This document shows positions 1 to 7,658 of a stretch of DNA of 42,940 nt, in pieces. Origin of the DNA: an uncultured Oscillospiraceae bacterium (GTDB taxonomy: Bacteria > Bacillota > Clostridia > Oscillospirales > Oscillospiraceae). The notes under the pieces were generated by a model. It was not told the origin of the DNA and ran no database searches. It was given only the letters and a program-made list of their open reading frames with translations. Position numbers and translations under genes: made by a program. Positions within the stretch are counted from its first letter, which is position 1; every line of letters starts with the position of its first letter. Location of the stretch: positions 1 through 42,940 of the forward strand of contig CALXDC010000022.1 in NCBI GenBank assembly GCA_944386975.1, written 5' to 3'.

Positions 1-151
1 GGCAAGGTTTTGTCATCGGACAAAACCTTGGACGCGCCAAAGGCGCGGCGCGCCTGCGCGCGCGGGCGACTGGCAGGGATCCCTCTCTTACTCCAGGCCC
101 TCCAGCTCCTCCAGCCACAGTGCCGCCACGGCGTCGCTGGGCATCCGCCAG
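1..151 (-). repeat. Upstream copy of a direct repeat carrying a nadE 3'-end remnant
   Basis: This stretch repeats 226-376 at an offset of 225 bp with about three mismatches. It contains the last ~20 codons of nadE (the C-terminus ending [10 protein letters not shown] and its stop) plus the downstream flank with a hairpin whose arms are CAAGGTTTTGTC and GACAAAACCTTG. The similarity stops abruptly at 151, so no gene body is attached and the remnant cannot be expressed as NadE. In the coding part the two mismatches fall in third codon positions and are silent (GCT/GCC for Ala, GTT/GTG for Val). The repeat begins at base 1, so more copies may lie outside the window. Confidence 0.85.
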
Positions 152-154
152 ATT

Positions 155-255
155 CCCCATGGAAGCCTTGCTTCCATGGGGACCCCCTTGATTTCATATC
201 CTCGGCGGGAATGAATCCCGCCTCCGGCAAGGTTTTGTCATCGGACAAAACCTTG
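155..255. repeat. Hairpin cluster between the two nadE tails
   Basis: Three perfect inverted repeats lie close together. CCCCATGGAAG pairs with CTTCCATGGGG (155-181, 5-nt loop). GGCGGGA pairs with TCCCGCC (204-222, 5-nt loop). CAAGGTTTTGTC pairs with GACAAAACCTTG (228-255, 4-nt loop). The last is also present at 3-30 in the upstream repeat copy. No U-tract follows, so these do not look like simple intrinsic terminators. Their clustering resembles the hairpin string downstream of degV at 3355-3470. Confidence 0.75.
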
Positions 256-376
256 GACGCGCCAAAGGCGCGGCGCGCCTGCGCGCGCGGGCGACTGGCA
301 GGAATCCCTCTCTTACTCCAGGCCCTCCAGCTCCTCCAGCCACAGTGCCGCAACAGCGTCGCTGGGCATCCGCCAG
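226..376 (-). repeat. Second copy of the direct repeat, containing the true nadE 3' end
   Basis: This copy includes the functional end of nadE (stop at 313-315) and about 87 bp of downstream flank. It matches 1-151 closely, including the non-coding part, where I see one mismatch (around position 79 of the unit). The unit therefore reads as nadE tail plus hairpin flank, repeated in tandem with a period of 225 bp. Confidence 0.85.
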
Positions 377-2241
377 TCGCCCCGGGGGCTGAGGGCCACG
401 GAACCCACCTTGGGACCGTCGGAGAGACAGGAGCGCTTGAACTGCTGGGAGAAGAACCGGCGGTAGAAGTTCCTGAGCCACTTCAGCAGCGTGGCCCGGT
501 CGTACCGCTTGCCCATGGCCTGCTCCGCCAGCCGCAGCACCTTCCGGGGCGAAAAGCCCCAGCGGACGGCATAATAGAGGTAGAAGTCGTGGAGCTCGTA
601 GGGCCCCACCAGATCCTCCGTCTTCTGGGCGATCTTCCCCTCAATGGCGGGCAGCAGCTCCGGAGACACGGGGGTGTCCAGAATATCCGCCAGGACGGTG
701 GAGAGCTTGGGGTCCTCCGCCTCCTTGTCGTCGCTGATAAAGCTGACCAGATGGCGCACCAGGGTCTTGGGAATCCCGGCGTTGACGGCGTAGTTGCTCA
801 TGTGGTCCCCGTTGTAGGTGCACCAGCCCAGGGCCAGCTCGCTGAGGTCCCCGGTGCCGATGACCAGGCCCCCGGTCTGGTTGGCAATATCCATGAGCAC
901 CTGGGTCCTCTCCCGGGCCTGCCCGTTTTCAAAGGTCACGCTGTGATCCTCCATGGACTGGCCGATGTCGGTGAAGTGCTGCTTCACCGCCCGGCCGATG
1001 TCGATGGTCCGCAGGGTGCAGCCCAGCCGCTCCGCCAGCAGCACCGCGTTGGACTTGGTCCGGTCCGTGGTGCCGAAGCAGGGCATGGTCACCGCCAGAA
1101 TATCCGTGGAGGGGCGGCCCAGCATCTGCATGGCCACCGCCGTGATGAGCACCGCCAGGGTGCTGTCCAGCCCGCCGGAGAGTCCCACCACCGCCGTCCT
1201 GGCGTTGGTGTGCTCCAGCCGCTTCTTCAGCCCCAGGGCGGCAATATAGAGAATCTCGTTGCACCGGTCCGCCCGGTCCGTCTCATCCCGGGGGACGAAG
1301 GGGGTGGGGGACACGGACCGGGTAAGCTGGGTCTTGCCGGGGTTCAGGGCAAAAGAGCTCTCGCAGGTGTGGAACGGCCGGGCGGAACAGGCGGGGAAGG
1401 TGTTCATCCGCTGCCGCTCATACCGGAGCCGGTCCACGTCGATCTCGCTGACGGTGAGGCCGCCGGCAAACCGCCGCTCCGCTAGAATCGCCCCGTTTTC
1501 GGCAATCATATTGTGACCGGCGAATACCAGATCGGTGGTAGACTCCCCTTCCCCGGCGTCGGCGTAGACATAGCCGCATACCAGCCGCCCCGACTGGCCG
1601 GACACCAGGGAGCGGCGGTAGGCCGCCTTCCCCACCAGCTCGTTGGAGGCGGAGAGATTCAGGATCACCGTGGCCCCCTCCAGCGCCAGAGAGGTGGAGG
1701 GGGGCTCGGCGGCCCACAAATCCTCGCAGATCTCCACCCCCACCACCAGATTGGGCACCGTCTCGCAGCGGAAGAGGGTCTGGCCTATGGCGTAGGATTC
1801 CCCGCACAGCTCCGCCTCCACGCACATCCCGGGCTGGCCGGGGGTGAACCACCGCTGCTCGTAAAACTCCCCGTAGTTGGGCAGACAGGTCTTGGGTACT
1901 AGCCCCAAAATCTCTCCTTTTTGTATAACAGCGGCACAGTTATACAATTTGTTGTCATATTTCCCCCGGACAGGCAGGCCCACGGCGGCAAGCATATCCA
2001 GATTCCGGGTGGCGTCCAGGATGGTCTGGAGTCCCTCCTGTGCCCCTCTCAGCAGGGCGGACTGGAGGAACAGATCGCCGCAGGTGTAGCCGGTGAGGCA
2101 CAGCTCCGGCAGGGCCAGTACCTTGACGCCCTGCTGGTCCGCCTGGCGCATCAGGGTAAAGATCTGTTCGGCGTTGTAGCGGCAGTCGGCCACCCGGATT
2201 TTGGGGGTGCCGGCGGCGACTTTGACGAATCCATCTCTCAT
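313..2241 (-). CDS. nadE: Glutamine-dependent NAD(+) synthetase
   Basis: NadE makes NAD from deamido-NAD, ATP and glutamine in the cytoplasm. The 642-residue protein has the two-domain glutamine-using form. An N-terminal nitrilase-type amidase carries the Glu-Lys-Cys triad (E46 in LPELCLTG, K117 in LVPKTCLP, C172 in VEICEDLW). A C-terminal synthetase carries the PP-loop SGGLDS at 355-360 and later [12 protein letters not shown]. The ATG at 2239-2241 is chosen because AAAGGAGGAG lies 7 nt upstream. A longer reading to 2400 would run through the promoter. It is transcribed alone, divergently from degV. The last ~20 codons are duplicated downstream (1-151), an oddity treated separately. Family length and motifs are normal, so the enzyme should be active. 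Confidence 0.96.
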   Translation of the reverse strand: MRDGFVKVAAGTPKIRVADCRYNAEQIFTLMRQADQQGVKVLALPELCLTGYTCGDLFLQSALLRGAQEGLQTILDATRNLDMLAAVGLPVRGKYDNKLYNCAAVIQKGEILGLVPKTCLPNYGEFYEQRWFTPGQPGMCVEAELCGESYAIGQTLFRCETVPNLVVGVEICEDLWAAEPPSTSLALEGATVILNLSASNELVGKAAYRRSLVSGQSGRLVCGYVYADAGEGESTTDLVFAGHNMIAENGAILAERRFAGGLTVSEIDVDRLRYERQRMNTFPACSARPFHTCESSFALNPGKTQLTRSVSPTPFVPRDETDRADRCNEILYIAALGLKKRLEHTNARTAVVGLSGGLDSTLAVLITAVAMQMLGRPSTDILAVTMPCFGTTDRTKSNAVLLAERLGCTLRTIDIGRAVKQHFTDIGQSMEDHSVTFENGQARERTQVLMDIANQTGGLVIGTGDLSELALGWCTYNGDHMSNYAVNAGIPKTLVRHLVSFISDDKEAEDPKLSTVLADILDTPVSPELLPAIEGKIAQKTEDLVGPYELHDFYLYYAVRWGFSPRKVLRLAEQAMGKRYDRATLLKWLRNFYRRFFSQQFKRSCLSDGPKVGSVALSPRGDWRMPSDAVAALWLEELEGLE

Positions 2242-2280
2242 AAAAGCTCCTCCTTTGTGGGGTGTTGGTTGTTTGGCGGT

Positions 2281-2309
2281 ATTATACCGCTTTTTTTCGG
2301 AAAACACAA
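2281..2309 (-). promoter_or_regulatory. Predicted sigma-A promoter of nadE
   Basis: On the minus strand TTGTGT (2304-2309) is followed 17 nt later by a perfect TATAAT (2281-2286). The predicted start lies about 35 nt upstream of the nadE ATG. I see no riboswitch-like fold in the short leader. Confidence 0.7.
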
Positions 2310-2348
2310 TCAAAAAGGGGGAAGAGAACAATCCCGGAGGCGGAAGAA

Positions 2349-2377
2349 TTGCAATACTTAAAAAGATATGGTATACT
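2349..2377 (+). promoter_or_regulatory. Predicted sigma-A promoter of the degV gene
   Basis: TTGCAA (2349-2354), a 17-nt spacer and TATACT (2372-2377) form a good sigma-A promoter about 70 nt upstream of the degV start. It is divergent from the nadE promoter, with about 40 nt between their -35 boxes. Confidence 0.7.
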
Positions 2378-2450
2378 GACCAGGAAAATACGCGGCGCAC
2401 CGTCGCTGCCGTCTCAGGCGGCGACGTCTGAAAAAAGGAAGGGATACGCC

Positions 2451-3317
2451 ATGAAAGACTTTGTTCTGATGACCGACAGCTGCTGCGATCTCACCGCCGG
2501 GATGGCAGAGCAGCTGGGACTGATTGTTCTGCCTCTCTCCGTTCTTCAGGAGGGCAAGGAGTACCGCAATTATCTGGACCACCGGGAGTTAGACCCGGCG
2601 GTGTTTTACGACAAGCTGCGGAAGGGGTCCATGGGCTCCACCTCCGCCGCCAACGTGGCCGCCTTCCACGAGGCCATGGAGGCCGTCCTCAAGGAGGGGA
2701 AGGACATCCTCTGTATGAGCTTCTCCTCCGCCCTGTCCACCACCTACCAGTCTGCCTCCATTGCCGCCCAGGAGCTGCGGGAGGCCTATCCCGACAGCAC
2801 CATCTACGTGGTGGACACCAAGTGCGCCTCCATGGGGCAGGGGCTTCTGGTGTATCTGGCGGGCCGGGAGAAGGCCGCCGGAAAGACCATCGACCAGGTG
2901 AAGGACTATGTGGAGGAGACCATCCCCCACCTGTGCCACTGGTTCACCGTGGACGACCTCAACCACCTCAAGCGGGGCGGCCGGGTCTCGGCGGCGGCGG
3001 CGCTGCTGGGCACCATGCTGCAGATGAAGCCGGTGCTCCATGTGGACGACGAGGGCCGCCTCATCCCCGTGGGCAAGGTCCGGGGCCGGAAGGCCTCCAT
3101 CAAGGCGCTGCTGGACAAGATGGAGGAGCTGGCGGTGAACACCGAGGACGTGTTTATCAGCCACGGCGACTGTCTGGGCGAGGTGGAGGAGATGGCCAAG
3201 GAGATCCAAAAGCGCTTCGGCACGAAGAAGGTCCATATCAACTACGTGGGCCCCGTCATCGGCAATCACTCCGGTCCGGGTACCGTTGCGCTGTTCTTCC
3301 TGGGCAAGCACCGGTGA
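2451..3317 (+). CDS. DegV family fatty-acid-binding protein
   Basis: DegV proteins bind a long-chain fatty acid. In FakB-type members they present it to the kinase FakA for phospholipid synthesis. This 288-residue protein has the family signatures: the N-terminal MTDSCCDLT motif, the central SSALSTTYQSA loop, and the C-terminal GNHSGPGTVALFF motif that helps bind the carboxylate. The ATG at 2451 follows AAGGAAGGG; upstream in-frame sequence is promoter and leader. No fakA homologue is next to it, so whether it works as FakB cannot be told from context. Its last ~17 codons occur again at 3474-3526, separated by a row of hairpins. The proximal copy belongs to this gene; the distal copy is followed by the natural-looking terminator. 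Confidence 0.92.
   Translation: MKDFVLMTDSCCDLTAGMAEQLGLIVLPLSVLQEGKEYRNYLDHRELDPAVFYDKLRKGSMGSTSAANVAAFHEAMEAVLKEGKDILCMSFSSALSTTYQSASIAAQELREAYPDSTIYVVDTKCASMGQGLLVYLAGREKAAGKTIDQVKDYVEETIPHLCHWFTVDDLNHLKRGGRVSAAAALLGTMLQMKPVLHVDDEGRLIPVGKVRGRKASIKALLDKMEELAVNTEDVFISHGDCLGEVEEMAKEIQKRFGTKKVHINYVGPVIGNHSGPGTVALFFLGKHR
3265..3317 (+). repeat. Direct repeat copy 1: 3' end of degV
   Basis: The final ~53 bp of degV, encoding HSGPGTVALFFLGKHR and the stop. It matches 3474-3526 at an offset of 209 bp with four base differences. Those in the Arg codon (CGG against AGA) are silent, and GTT against ATC is Val to Ile. Confidence 0.85.
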
Positions 3318-3354
3318 GGATTACCGGACAGCTGCCCCGGTGATTGCCGACTAC

Positions 3355-3470
3355 CGCCGCAGGTGCGGCGTCATTTCCGGCTTTGCCGGAAATGGCTTTG
3401 GGCGGATTCACTTCGCCCAAAGCGTATGAAATTCCGGGGGTCCCCGCGCCGTCCCCAGGACGGAGCGGGG
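3355..3470. repeat. Row of four hairpins inserted between the two degV tails
   Basis: Four inverted repeats follow each other almost without gaps: CGCCGC/GCGGCG (3355-3370), CATTTCCGGC/GCCGGAAATG (3372-3394), GCTTTGGGCG/CGCCCAAAGC (3395-3423) and CCCCGC-CCGTCC/GGACGG-GCGGGG with one unpaired base on each side (3442-3470). The second copy of the degV tail starts immediately after the last one. No credible gene is present in 3318-3581. Confidence 0.8.
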
Positions 3471-3473
3471 CAC

Positions 3474-3526
3474 ATCACTCCGGTCCGGGTACCATCGCGC
3501 TGTTCTTCCTGGGCAAGCACAGATGA
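3474..3526 (+). pseudogene. Duplicated C-terminal fragment of degV
   Basis: Encodes HSGPGTIALFFLGKHR and a stop, nearly the same as the true degV end, but there is no start codon or gene body in a sensible context. It is directly followed by a strong intrinsic terminator (3537-3567). That suggests this distal copy marks the ancestral gene end and the 3318-3473 segment was added later. Confidence 0.8.
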
Positions 3527-3536
3527 CCAACATCAA

Positions 3537-3567
3537 GGGGACGGCCCCGAGGCCGTCCCCCTCTTTT
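3537..3567 (+). terminator. Intrinsic terminator downstream of the degV tail copy
   Basis: GGGGACGGCC and GGCCGTCCCC form a 10-bp stem with a 4-nt loop, followed by CTCTTTT. It lies just before the prmA ribosome-binding site. Confidence 0.75.
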
Positions 3568-3581
3568 CGGAGGATATGACT

Positions 3582-4535
3582 ATGAAATGGCTGGAACTGC
3601 ACATCGACACCACCCCCGCCGGGCTGGAGCCCGTCAGCGAGCTGCTCCGGGACCAGGGCATCGAGGGCCTGGTCATTGAGGACGAGGGGGAGTTCCACAC
3701 CTTTTTGGAGCAAAACCGGCAGTACTGGGACTATGTGGACGAGTCCCTTACCCGGGAAATGGCGGGGAAGAGCCGCGTCACCTTCTACCTGGAGGACAGC
3801 AATGCCGGCTACACCGCCCTGGCGGCGGTGCGCATCGCCCTCACCGCCGTAAAGAAGGATCACCCGGAGTACGGCCCCCTGATTCTCTCCATGGAGAACG
3901 TGGAGGACGCGGACTGGGAGAACAACTGGAAGGCCTTCTACAAGCCCATGGAGATCGGGGACCGGCTCATCGTCATCCCCGACTGGGAGGAGGCGGAGGC
4001 GGGGGACCGGGTGGCCCTGCGCCTGAATCCCGGCCTCATCTTCGGCACCGGCAGCCATGCCACCACCCGGCTGTGCCTCCAGGCCCTGGAGCGGATTGTG
4101 ACGCCGGGGATGGCGGTGCTGGACCTGGGCTGCGGCAGCGGCATTCTGTCCATCGCCGCCCTCCTTCTGGGGGCGGAGCGGGCCTACGGCTGCGACATCG
4201 ACGACAAGGCGGTGGACGTGGCCTATGAGAACGCCGCCCTCAACGGCATCGGCAGGGACCGGTATACCGTCCGGGCCGGGGATGTGCTCAGCGACGAGGG
4301 GCTGCGGCGGGACATGGGGAGCGGCTACGACATCGTGGTGGCCAACATTGTCTCCGACGTCATCATCGGCCTTGCGCCCACCGCCCGGGGGCTGAAGAAG
4401 CCGGAGGGGTATTTCCTCTGCTCCGGCATCATCGACGACCGGGCGGAGGAGGTGCGGCAGAAGCTGGAGGCGGCGGGTCTCACCATTTTGGAGACCCACA
4501 GCAGCGAGGGCTGGTTCAGCTACCTCTGCCGGTAA
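3582..4535 (+). CDS. prmA: Ribosomal protein L11 methyltransferase
   Basis: PrmA uses S-adenosylmethionine to trimethylate amino groups of ribosomal protein L11. The 317-residue product has an N-terminal substrate-recognition domain (start MKWLELHIDTTPAGLEPV), the conserved FGTGSHATTRLCLQALE segment, the SAM-binding motif DLGCGSG at 181-187 and the catalytic-loop region NIVSDVI. The ATG at 3582 is preferred because GGAGG at 3569-3573 lies 8 nt upstream; another ATG at 3576 is too close to it. Size is normal for the family. It stands alone between two terminators, without the dnaJ or rsmE neighbours often seen. Confidence 0.94.
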   Translation: MKWLELHIDTTPAGLEPVSELLRDQGIEGLVIEDEGEFHTFLEQNRQYWDYVDESLTREMAGKSRVTFYLEDSNAGYTALAAVRIALTAVKKDHPEYGPLILSMENVEDADWENNWKAFYKPMEIGDRLIVIPDWEEAEAGDRVALRLNPGLIFGTGSHATTRLCLQALERIVTPGMAVLDLGCGSGILSIAALLLGAERAYGCDIDDKAVDVAYENAALNGIGRDRYTVRAGDVLSDEGLRRDMGSGYDIVVANIVSDVIIGLAPTARGLKKPEGYFLCSGIIDDRAEEVRQKLEAAGLTILETHSSEGWFSYLCR

Positions 4536-4552
4536 CAACAGAATATGGACAA

Positions 4553-4585
4553 GGAGGCCCCGCTGCCGACGGCAGCGGGGCCTCC
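4553..4585. terminator. Bidirectional terminator between prmA and the anti-sigma gene
   Basis: A perfect 15-bp stem (GGAGGCCCCGCTGCC with its complement, 3-nt loop) sits between two converging genes, prmA (+) and the anti-sigma gene (-), and can serve both. There is no long U-tract on either side. Confidence 0.65.
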
Positions 4586-4597
4586 TGCGCTGCTATG

Positions 4598-5218
4598 TTA
4601 AGGTTTTTCCTGTTTCCGGCCCCTCCTCCACAGATGGCCCAGCAGGCTCCCGACGCCGAGGCCCCCCGCCATGCCGGTGCAGCTGAGGATGGTCAGCCAC
4701 AGCAGCATGCCGATGAACTCCCCGTTGTTCTCCCCGAACAGCGTCATAAAGATCTGCAGCGTATAGGAGAAGGGAATGAGCACCAGCGTCAGCGCGACGG
4801 CGTCCAGAACCAGGAAAATCAGGCACAGCACCAGCAGGGTCCGCCTCCGTTTCCGCCGGAAGGCCCAGGCGATCAGGGTCCCGCAGACCAGGGGGATCAG
4901 CAGGAAGAGGCCCAGGCTATATAGCGCATTGACTTCCACCAGCCGGTTCAGGGTGAGGATCAGGACATAGGTGAGGACGAAGGTCAGCGCCACTAAGAGG
5001 AGAACCGTGATGTGCTGATGGCGCTTGAACTCCCCCAGAAAGTCCCGGTGGGGCTGGGGGGCGTGGTCCAGCTCCAGCCGGGCGGTCATGGCGTCCCGCA
5101 CTGCCCGGCAGTCCGGGCAGCCCTCCAGGTGGTCCTCCACCGCCCGGGCGGTCTCCCTGCTGGTGAGCCCATCCACAAAGGAGGGCAGCAGGTCCTTTAC
5201 GATGTGGCAGGGCAGCAT
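4598..5218 (-). CDS. Zinc-finger anti-sigma factor, membrane-bound
   Basis: Likely the regulator of the adjacent ECF sigma factor. The 206-residue protein begins with a zinc-finger anti-sigma motif: C4-H5 in MLPCHIV, then H30 and the pair C34/C37 in DHLEGCPDCRA, with the conserved helix ETARAVEDHL. The rest holds about four hydrophobic segments (roughly 68-91, 97-116, 124-147 and 165-192), so the protein sits in the membrane with its zinc finger in the cytoplasm. The ATG begins one base after the sigma stop codon (TGA-C-ATG), and AAGGAG lies at the end of the sigma gene, so the pair should be translationally coupled. I cannot tell the signal it senses. Confidence 0.88.
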   Translation of the reverse strand: MLPCHIVKDLLPSFVDGLTSRETARAVEDHLEGCPDCRAVRDAMTARLELDHAPQPHRDFLGEFKRHQHITVLLLVALTFVLTYVLILTLNRLVEVNALYSLGLFLLIPLVCGTLIAWAFRRKRRRTLLVLCLIFLVLDAVALTLVLIPFSYTLQIFMTLFGENNGEFIGMLLWLTILSCTGMAGGLGVGSLLGHLWRRGRKQEKP

Positions 5219-5219
5219 G

Positions 5220-5702
5220 TCAATCCTCTCCTTCCATCAGCTTCTGCTTGGCCCGGTAGAAGGTCACCCGGGCCCAATTCTCGCTCTCCCCCAGAATGGC
5301 GCCGATCTCCCCGAAGGGCAGCTCTCCCGCCAGGCGGAGGTAGACCACCTCCCGCATCCGCTCCGGGAGATCGTGGATGCGGCGGAAGAGGACCGCCCGC
5401 CGGTCGTTTTCCATGGCCCGGGCCTCGGCGCTGTCGGCGTGGAGAAGGAACTCCGCCTCCTCCAGCGGGACGTGCGCCCGCCTGGCCCGGCGGCCCAGCT
5501 CCTTTTTCAGAAGGTTCTTGGCGATGCCGCAGAGATAGGTGGAGGGGGCGGCGTCGCCCCGGTACTTCCCCGCCTGGCGGAGGGCCTCATAGAAGGTCTG
5601 CTGGGTCAGCTCCTCGGAGAGATCCCGGTCCCGGGTCAGGGAGAACAGGTAGCGGTAGACGATATCGGCGCTCTCCCGGTAGATCTGGTCGAAGTGTTCC
5701 AC
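5220..5702 (-). CDS. ECF-type RNA polymerase sigma factor
   Basis: An extracytoplasmic-function sigma factor of about 160 residues. Region 2 is seen in FDQIYRESADIVYRYLFSLTRDRDLSEELTQQTF, which includes the DLSEELTQQTF helix. Region 4 is LPERMREVVYLRLAGELPFGEIGAILGESENWARVTFYRAKQKL, a helix-turn-helix. I choose the GTG at 5702 because GGGAGGGGAGG lies just upstream and a recognisable ECF promoter (5730-5754) would start transcription downstream of the alternative ATG at 5768. The longer form would have 182 residues. It is coupled to the anti-sigma gene. The promoter resembles those recognised by such factors, so autoregulation is likely. Confidence 0.9.
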   Translation of the reverse strand: MEHFDQIYRESADIVYRYLFSLTRDRDLSEELTQQTFYEALRQAGKYRGDAAPSTYLCGIAKNLLKKELGRRARRAHVPLEEAEFLLHADSAEARAMENDRRAVLFRRIHDLPERMREVVYLRLAGELPFGEIGAILGESENWARVTFYRAKQKLMEGED

Positions 5703-5729
5703 GTCCTCCCCTCCCTTCTGCCTGTATGT

Positions 5730-5754
5730 GACGGCGTCGGGCCCGTTCGTTACA
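5730..5754 (-). promoter_or_regulatory. Predicted autoregulatory ECF promoter
   Basis: On the minus strand TGTAACG (5748-5754) and CGTC (5730-5733) are separated by 14 nt. This is the spacing and sequence style of many Gram-positive ECF promoters (TGTAAC-CGTC). It points into the sigma gene and implies a short leader before the GTG start at 5702. Confidence 0.6.
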
Positions 5755-5798
5755 TGCCGGAGAAACATTTTTTGCCGCCTCTGAGGCCGGATAAAACA

Positions 5799-5829
5799 GC
5801 GGAGGAACGGCCCCCGGCCGTTCCTCCGC
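5799..5829 (-). terminator. Terminator of the carbohydrate operon
   Basis: A 14-bp perfect stem, GCGGAGGAACGGCC with its complement around a 3-nt loop, lies just downstream of the deoR-type gene stop. On the minus strand it is followed by TGTTTTAT. Confidence 0.75.
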
Positions 5830-5841
5830 GCTCTGACGCTC

Positions 5842-6606
5842 CTATACCCGCTTGATCTTCAGCCCCAGGTCCGTGTACTGTCCGTAGAGGTCGTCGGACA
5901 GCTCGCTGCCGGTGATCACCAGGGCCACCTCAGAAAAATCCCAGGCCTTCAGGAAGGCGCTGCGGTGAAATTTCTCGTGATCGGCCAGCACGATCAGCTC
6001 CCCCGCCATGTGGCCGATTTTCTGCTTGATGGCGATATCCTCGATGTTGGTCAGCATCAGGCCGTTGGTGGTGGAGATGGCGTCGATGCCCATAAAGGCG
6101 TAGTCCACCTGCATTCTGCCCACAAACTGGTCGGTAAAATAGCCGCTGAGGGAGTAAAACCCCTGGCGCAGCACCCCGCCGGTGACCATCACCACCAGAT
6201 TGGTCGCGGCCGACAGGTCCCCGGCGATGAGCACGTCGTTGGTGCAGACGGAGACCCCCTGCTTGGAGATCAGCGACTCCGTCATCTCCCGCACAGTGGA
6301 GCTGGCGTCCAGATAGATGCTGCTGTTGGTGGAAATCAATGTGGCGGCATAGGCCGCAATGCGCTTTTTCTCCGTCTCATTGCGGCGGCGCTTGATGGCG
6401 TAGGGGTGCTCAAAGGTGTTGCCGGAGCCCCGCAGCACCGCGCCGCCCCGGATACATTCCACCACCTTCTTCTGTTCCAGCTCCTTGATGCTCCTGCGAA
6501 TGGTGGCGGGTGAGGTCTGAAAAGCCTCCGCCAGCTCGTGAATGCTGGCGTACTTGTTTGCGACAAGATAGTCGCGGATTCGCTCCAATCGTTCGGCGTG
6601 CAGCAC
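5842..6606 (-). CDS. DeoR-family transcriptional regulator
   Basis: A 254-residue DeoR/GlpR-type repressor. The N-terminus is a winged helix (ERIRDYLVANKYASIHELAEAF with QTSPATIRRSIKELE as recognition helix). The larger C-terminal domain has family motifs such as YLDASSTV, CTNDV, VTGGVLR and FMGIDAIS, the sugar-phosphate-binding fold. The start is GTG at 6604-6606, with GGAGG nearby. It is the last gene of the sugar operon and probably represses it until a phosphorylated sugar made by the FGGY kinase binds. That link is inferred from position. Confidence 0.92.
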   Translation of the reverse strand: MLHAERLERIRDYLVANKYASIHELAEAFQTSPATIRRSIKELEQKKVVECIRGGAVLRGSGNTFEHPYAIKRRRNETEKKRIAAYAATLISTNSSIYLDASSTVREMTESLISKQGVSVCTNDVLIAGDLSAATNLVVMVTGGVLRQGFYSLSGYFTDQFVGRMQVDYAFMGIDAISTTNGLMLTNIEDIAIKQKIGHMAGELIVLADHEKFHRSAFLKAWDFSEVALVITGSELSDDLYGQYTDLGLKIKRV

Positions 6607-6681
6607 GGTGGCACCTCCAGGATGGATATGTCATGCTTTATTTCCCTATAATTATACCATTTTTGCTCCATTTTGCAACGC

Positions 6682-7527
6682 TCATTTTCCGCCGGGCAGG
6701 GACTGCAGCATCCGGGCCGCCTCCGCAAAGGCCAGGGCCATGCCGCCCTGCTCCACGGAGGGCACCACCCGGTCCGCCGCCGCCCGCACCGCCGCCGCGG
6801 CGTTCTCCGGGGCAAAGGCGTATCCCGCCAGCTCCAGCATGGGCAGGTCCGTCAGGCCGTCCCCGGCGCAGAGGAAGCGGCCCGGCGGAATTCCCACGAG
6901 ACGGGCCAGCCGCAGCAGAGCGTCCCCCTTGGCGGCCCCCGCCGCCACCACGTCCACAAAGCTGCGGCTGGCAAAGGTGAAGCGGTAGCGCCCCTCCGGG
7001 AAAAACCGGCGGCAGGCCTCCAGGCGGGCGGGCTCCTCACAGCACAGCGTCAGCTTCAGCACCGGCCCCTCCACCTCCTCCACACTGCGCAGAGGCCCGA
7101 CATTCTCCTCCGGCACCCCCGCCGCGTTCAGGCGGCGGTTGCGCCGCAGCACATAGCTGGTTTTCTCCGTCAGCGCCTGGACGCTGACAGAGGGGGCCTG
7201 GACCAGCAGGGCCCGGAGGATCTCCATCACCTCCGGGGGCAATGGCCGGAGATCGAGATACCGGCGGCTTTGAAAGTCATAGAGGGCGGCGCCGCCGCAG
7301 AGAACGGAGGGCGCATTGACCCCCAGACGGCGCGCCGTCTCCTCCGCCGCGGGCAGGGAGCGGCCGGTGCAGAGGGCCAGACGTCCCCCCAGGGCCGTGT
7401 AGCGCCGGGCCGCCTCCGCCACCGCCGGCGGCAGGGGAACATTCCGCCGCAGCAGCGTGCCGTCCACGTCTGTCAGAAAAAAGCAGGTGTCGGAATACGC
7501 CCCGCCCCGCGGCAGACCATTTGTCAT
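6682..7527 (-). CDS. Cof-type HAD-IIB phosphatase
   Basis: A 281-residue cytoplasmic HAD phosphatase of the Cof/YidA subgroup, which commonly dephosphorylates sugar phosphates and FMN-like compounds. Motif I is TDVDGTLL with the two catalytic aspartates D20 and D22; motif II is CTGRS; motif III/IV is the C-terminal AAKGDALLRLARLVGIPPGRFLCAGDGLTDLPML. A cap domain of about 110 residues lies between them. The ATG at 7527 has GGGGAGAGG upstream. It is the second HAD enzyme of the operon. With the kinase it suggests handling of phosphorylated intermediates, but the substrate is unknown. Confidence 0.9.
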   Translation of the reverse strand: MTNGLPRGGAYSDTCFFLTDVDGTLLRRNVPLPPAVAEAARRYTALGGRLALCTGRSLPAAEETARRLGVNAPSVLCGGAALYDFQSRRYLDLRPLPPEVMEILRALLVQAPSVSVQALTEKTSYVLRRNRRLNAAGVPEENVGPLRSVEEVEGPVLKLTLCCEEPARLEACRRFFPEGRYRFTFASRSFVDVVAAGAAKGDALLRLARLVGIPPGRFLCAGDGLTDLPMLELAGYAFAPENAAAAVRAAADRVVPSVEQGGMALAFAEAARMLQSLPGGK

Positions 7528-7598
7528 GTTCCTCTCCCCTCCCTGCAGCACGTTTCCTTTTCGCGAAAGCTCATTTCTCTCCCCGTCAAGAGTAAGGG

Positions 7599-7625
7599 AC
7601 GCCCCGCGGCACAGCCGCGGGGCGT
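7599..7625. other. Intercistronic hairpin upstream of the Cof-type gene
   Basis: ACGCCCCGCGGC and its complement form a 12-bp stem with a 3-nt loop in the 131-bp gap between the BtpA-like gene and the HAD gene. There is no U-tract on the minus strand, so it may stabilise or attenuate the upstream message instead of ending the operon. Confidence 0.55.
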
Positions 7626-7658
7626 TTCTCTTCCCTCTGTGAATCTCCTCGGAGGCGC

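Noticed and set aside
155-255. Simple intrinsic terminators after nadE
   Set aside because: The hairpins lack U-tracts on the nadE side and are part of the repeated tail unit.
10-1485. Long open frame on the plus strand across the nadE region
   Set aside because: It is the antisense shadow of nadE in GC-rich sequence; composition is Gly/His/Pro-rich and it has no ribosome site or family motifs.
2242-2400. Longer NadE start extending to 2400
   Set aside because: It would cover the nadE promoter and the divergent degV promoter; the 2241 ATG has a strong ribosome site.
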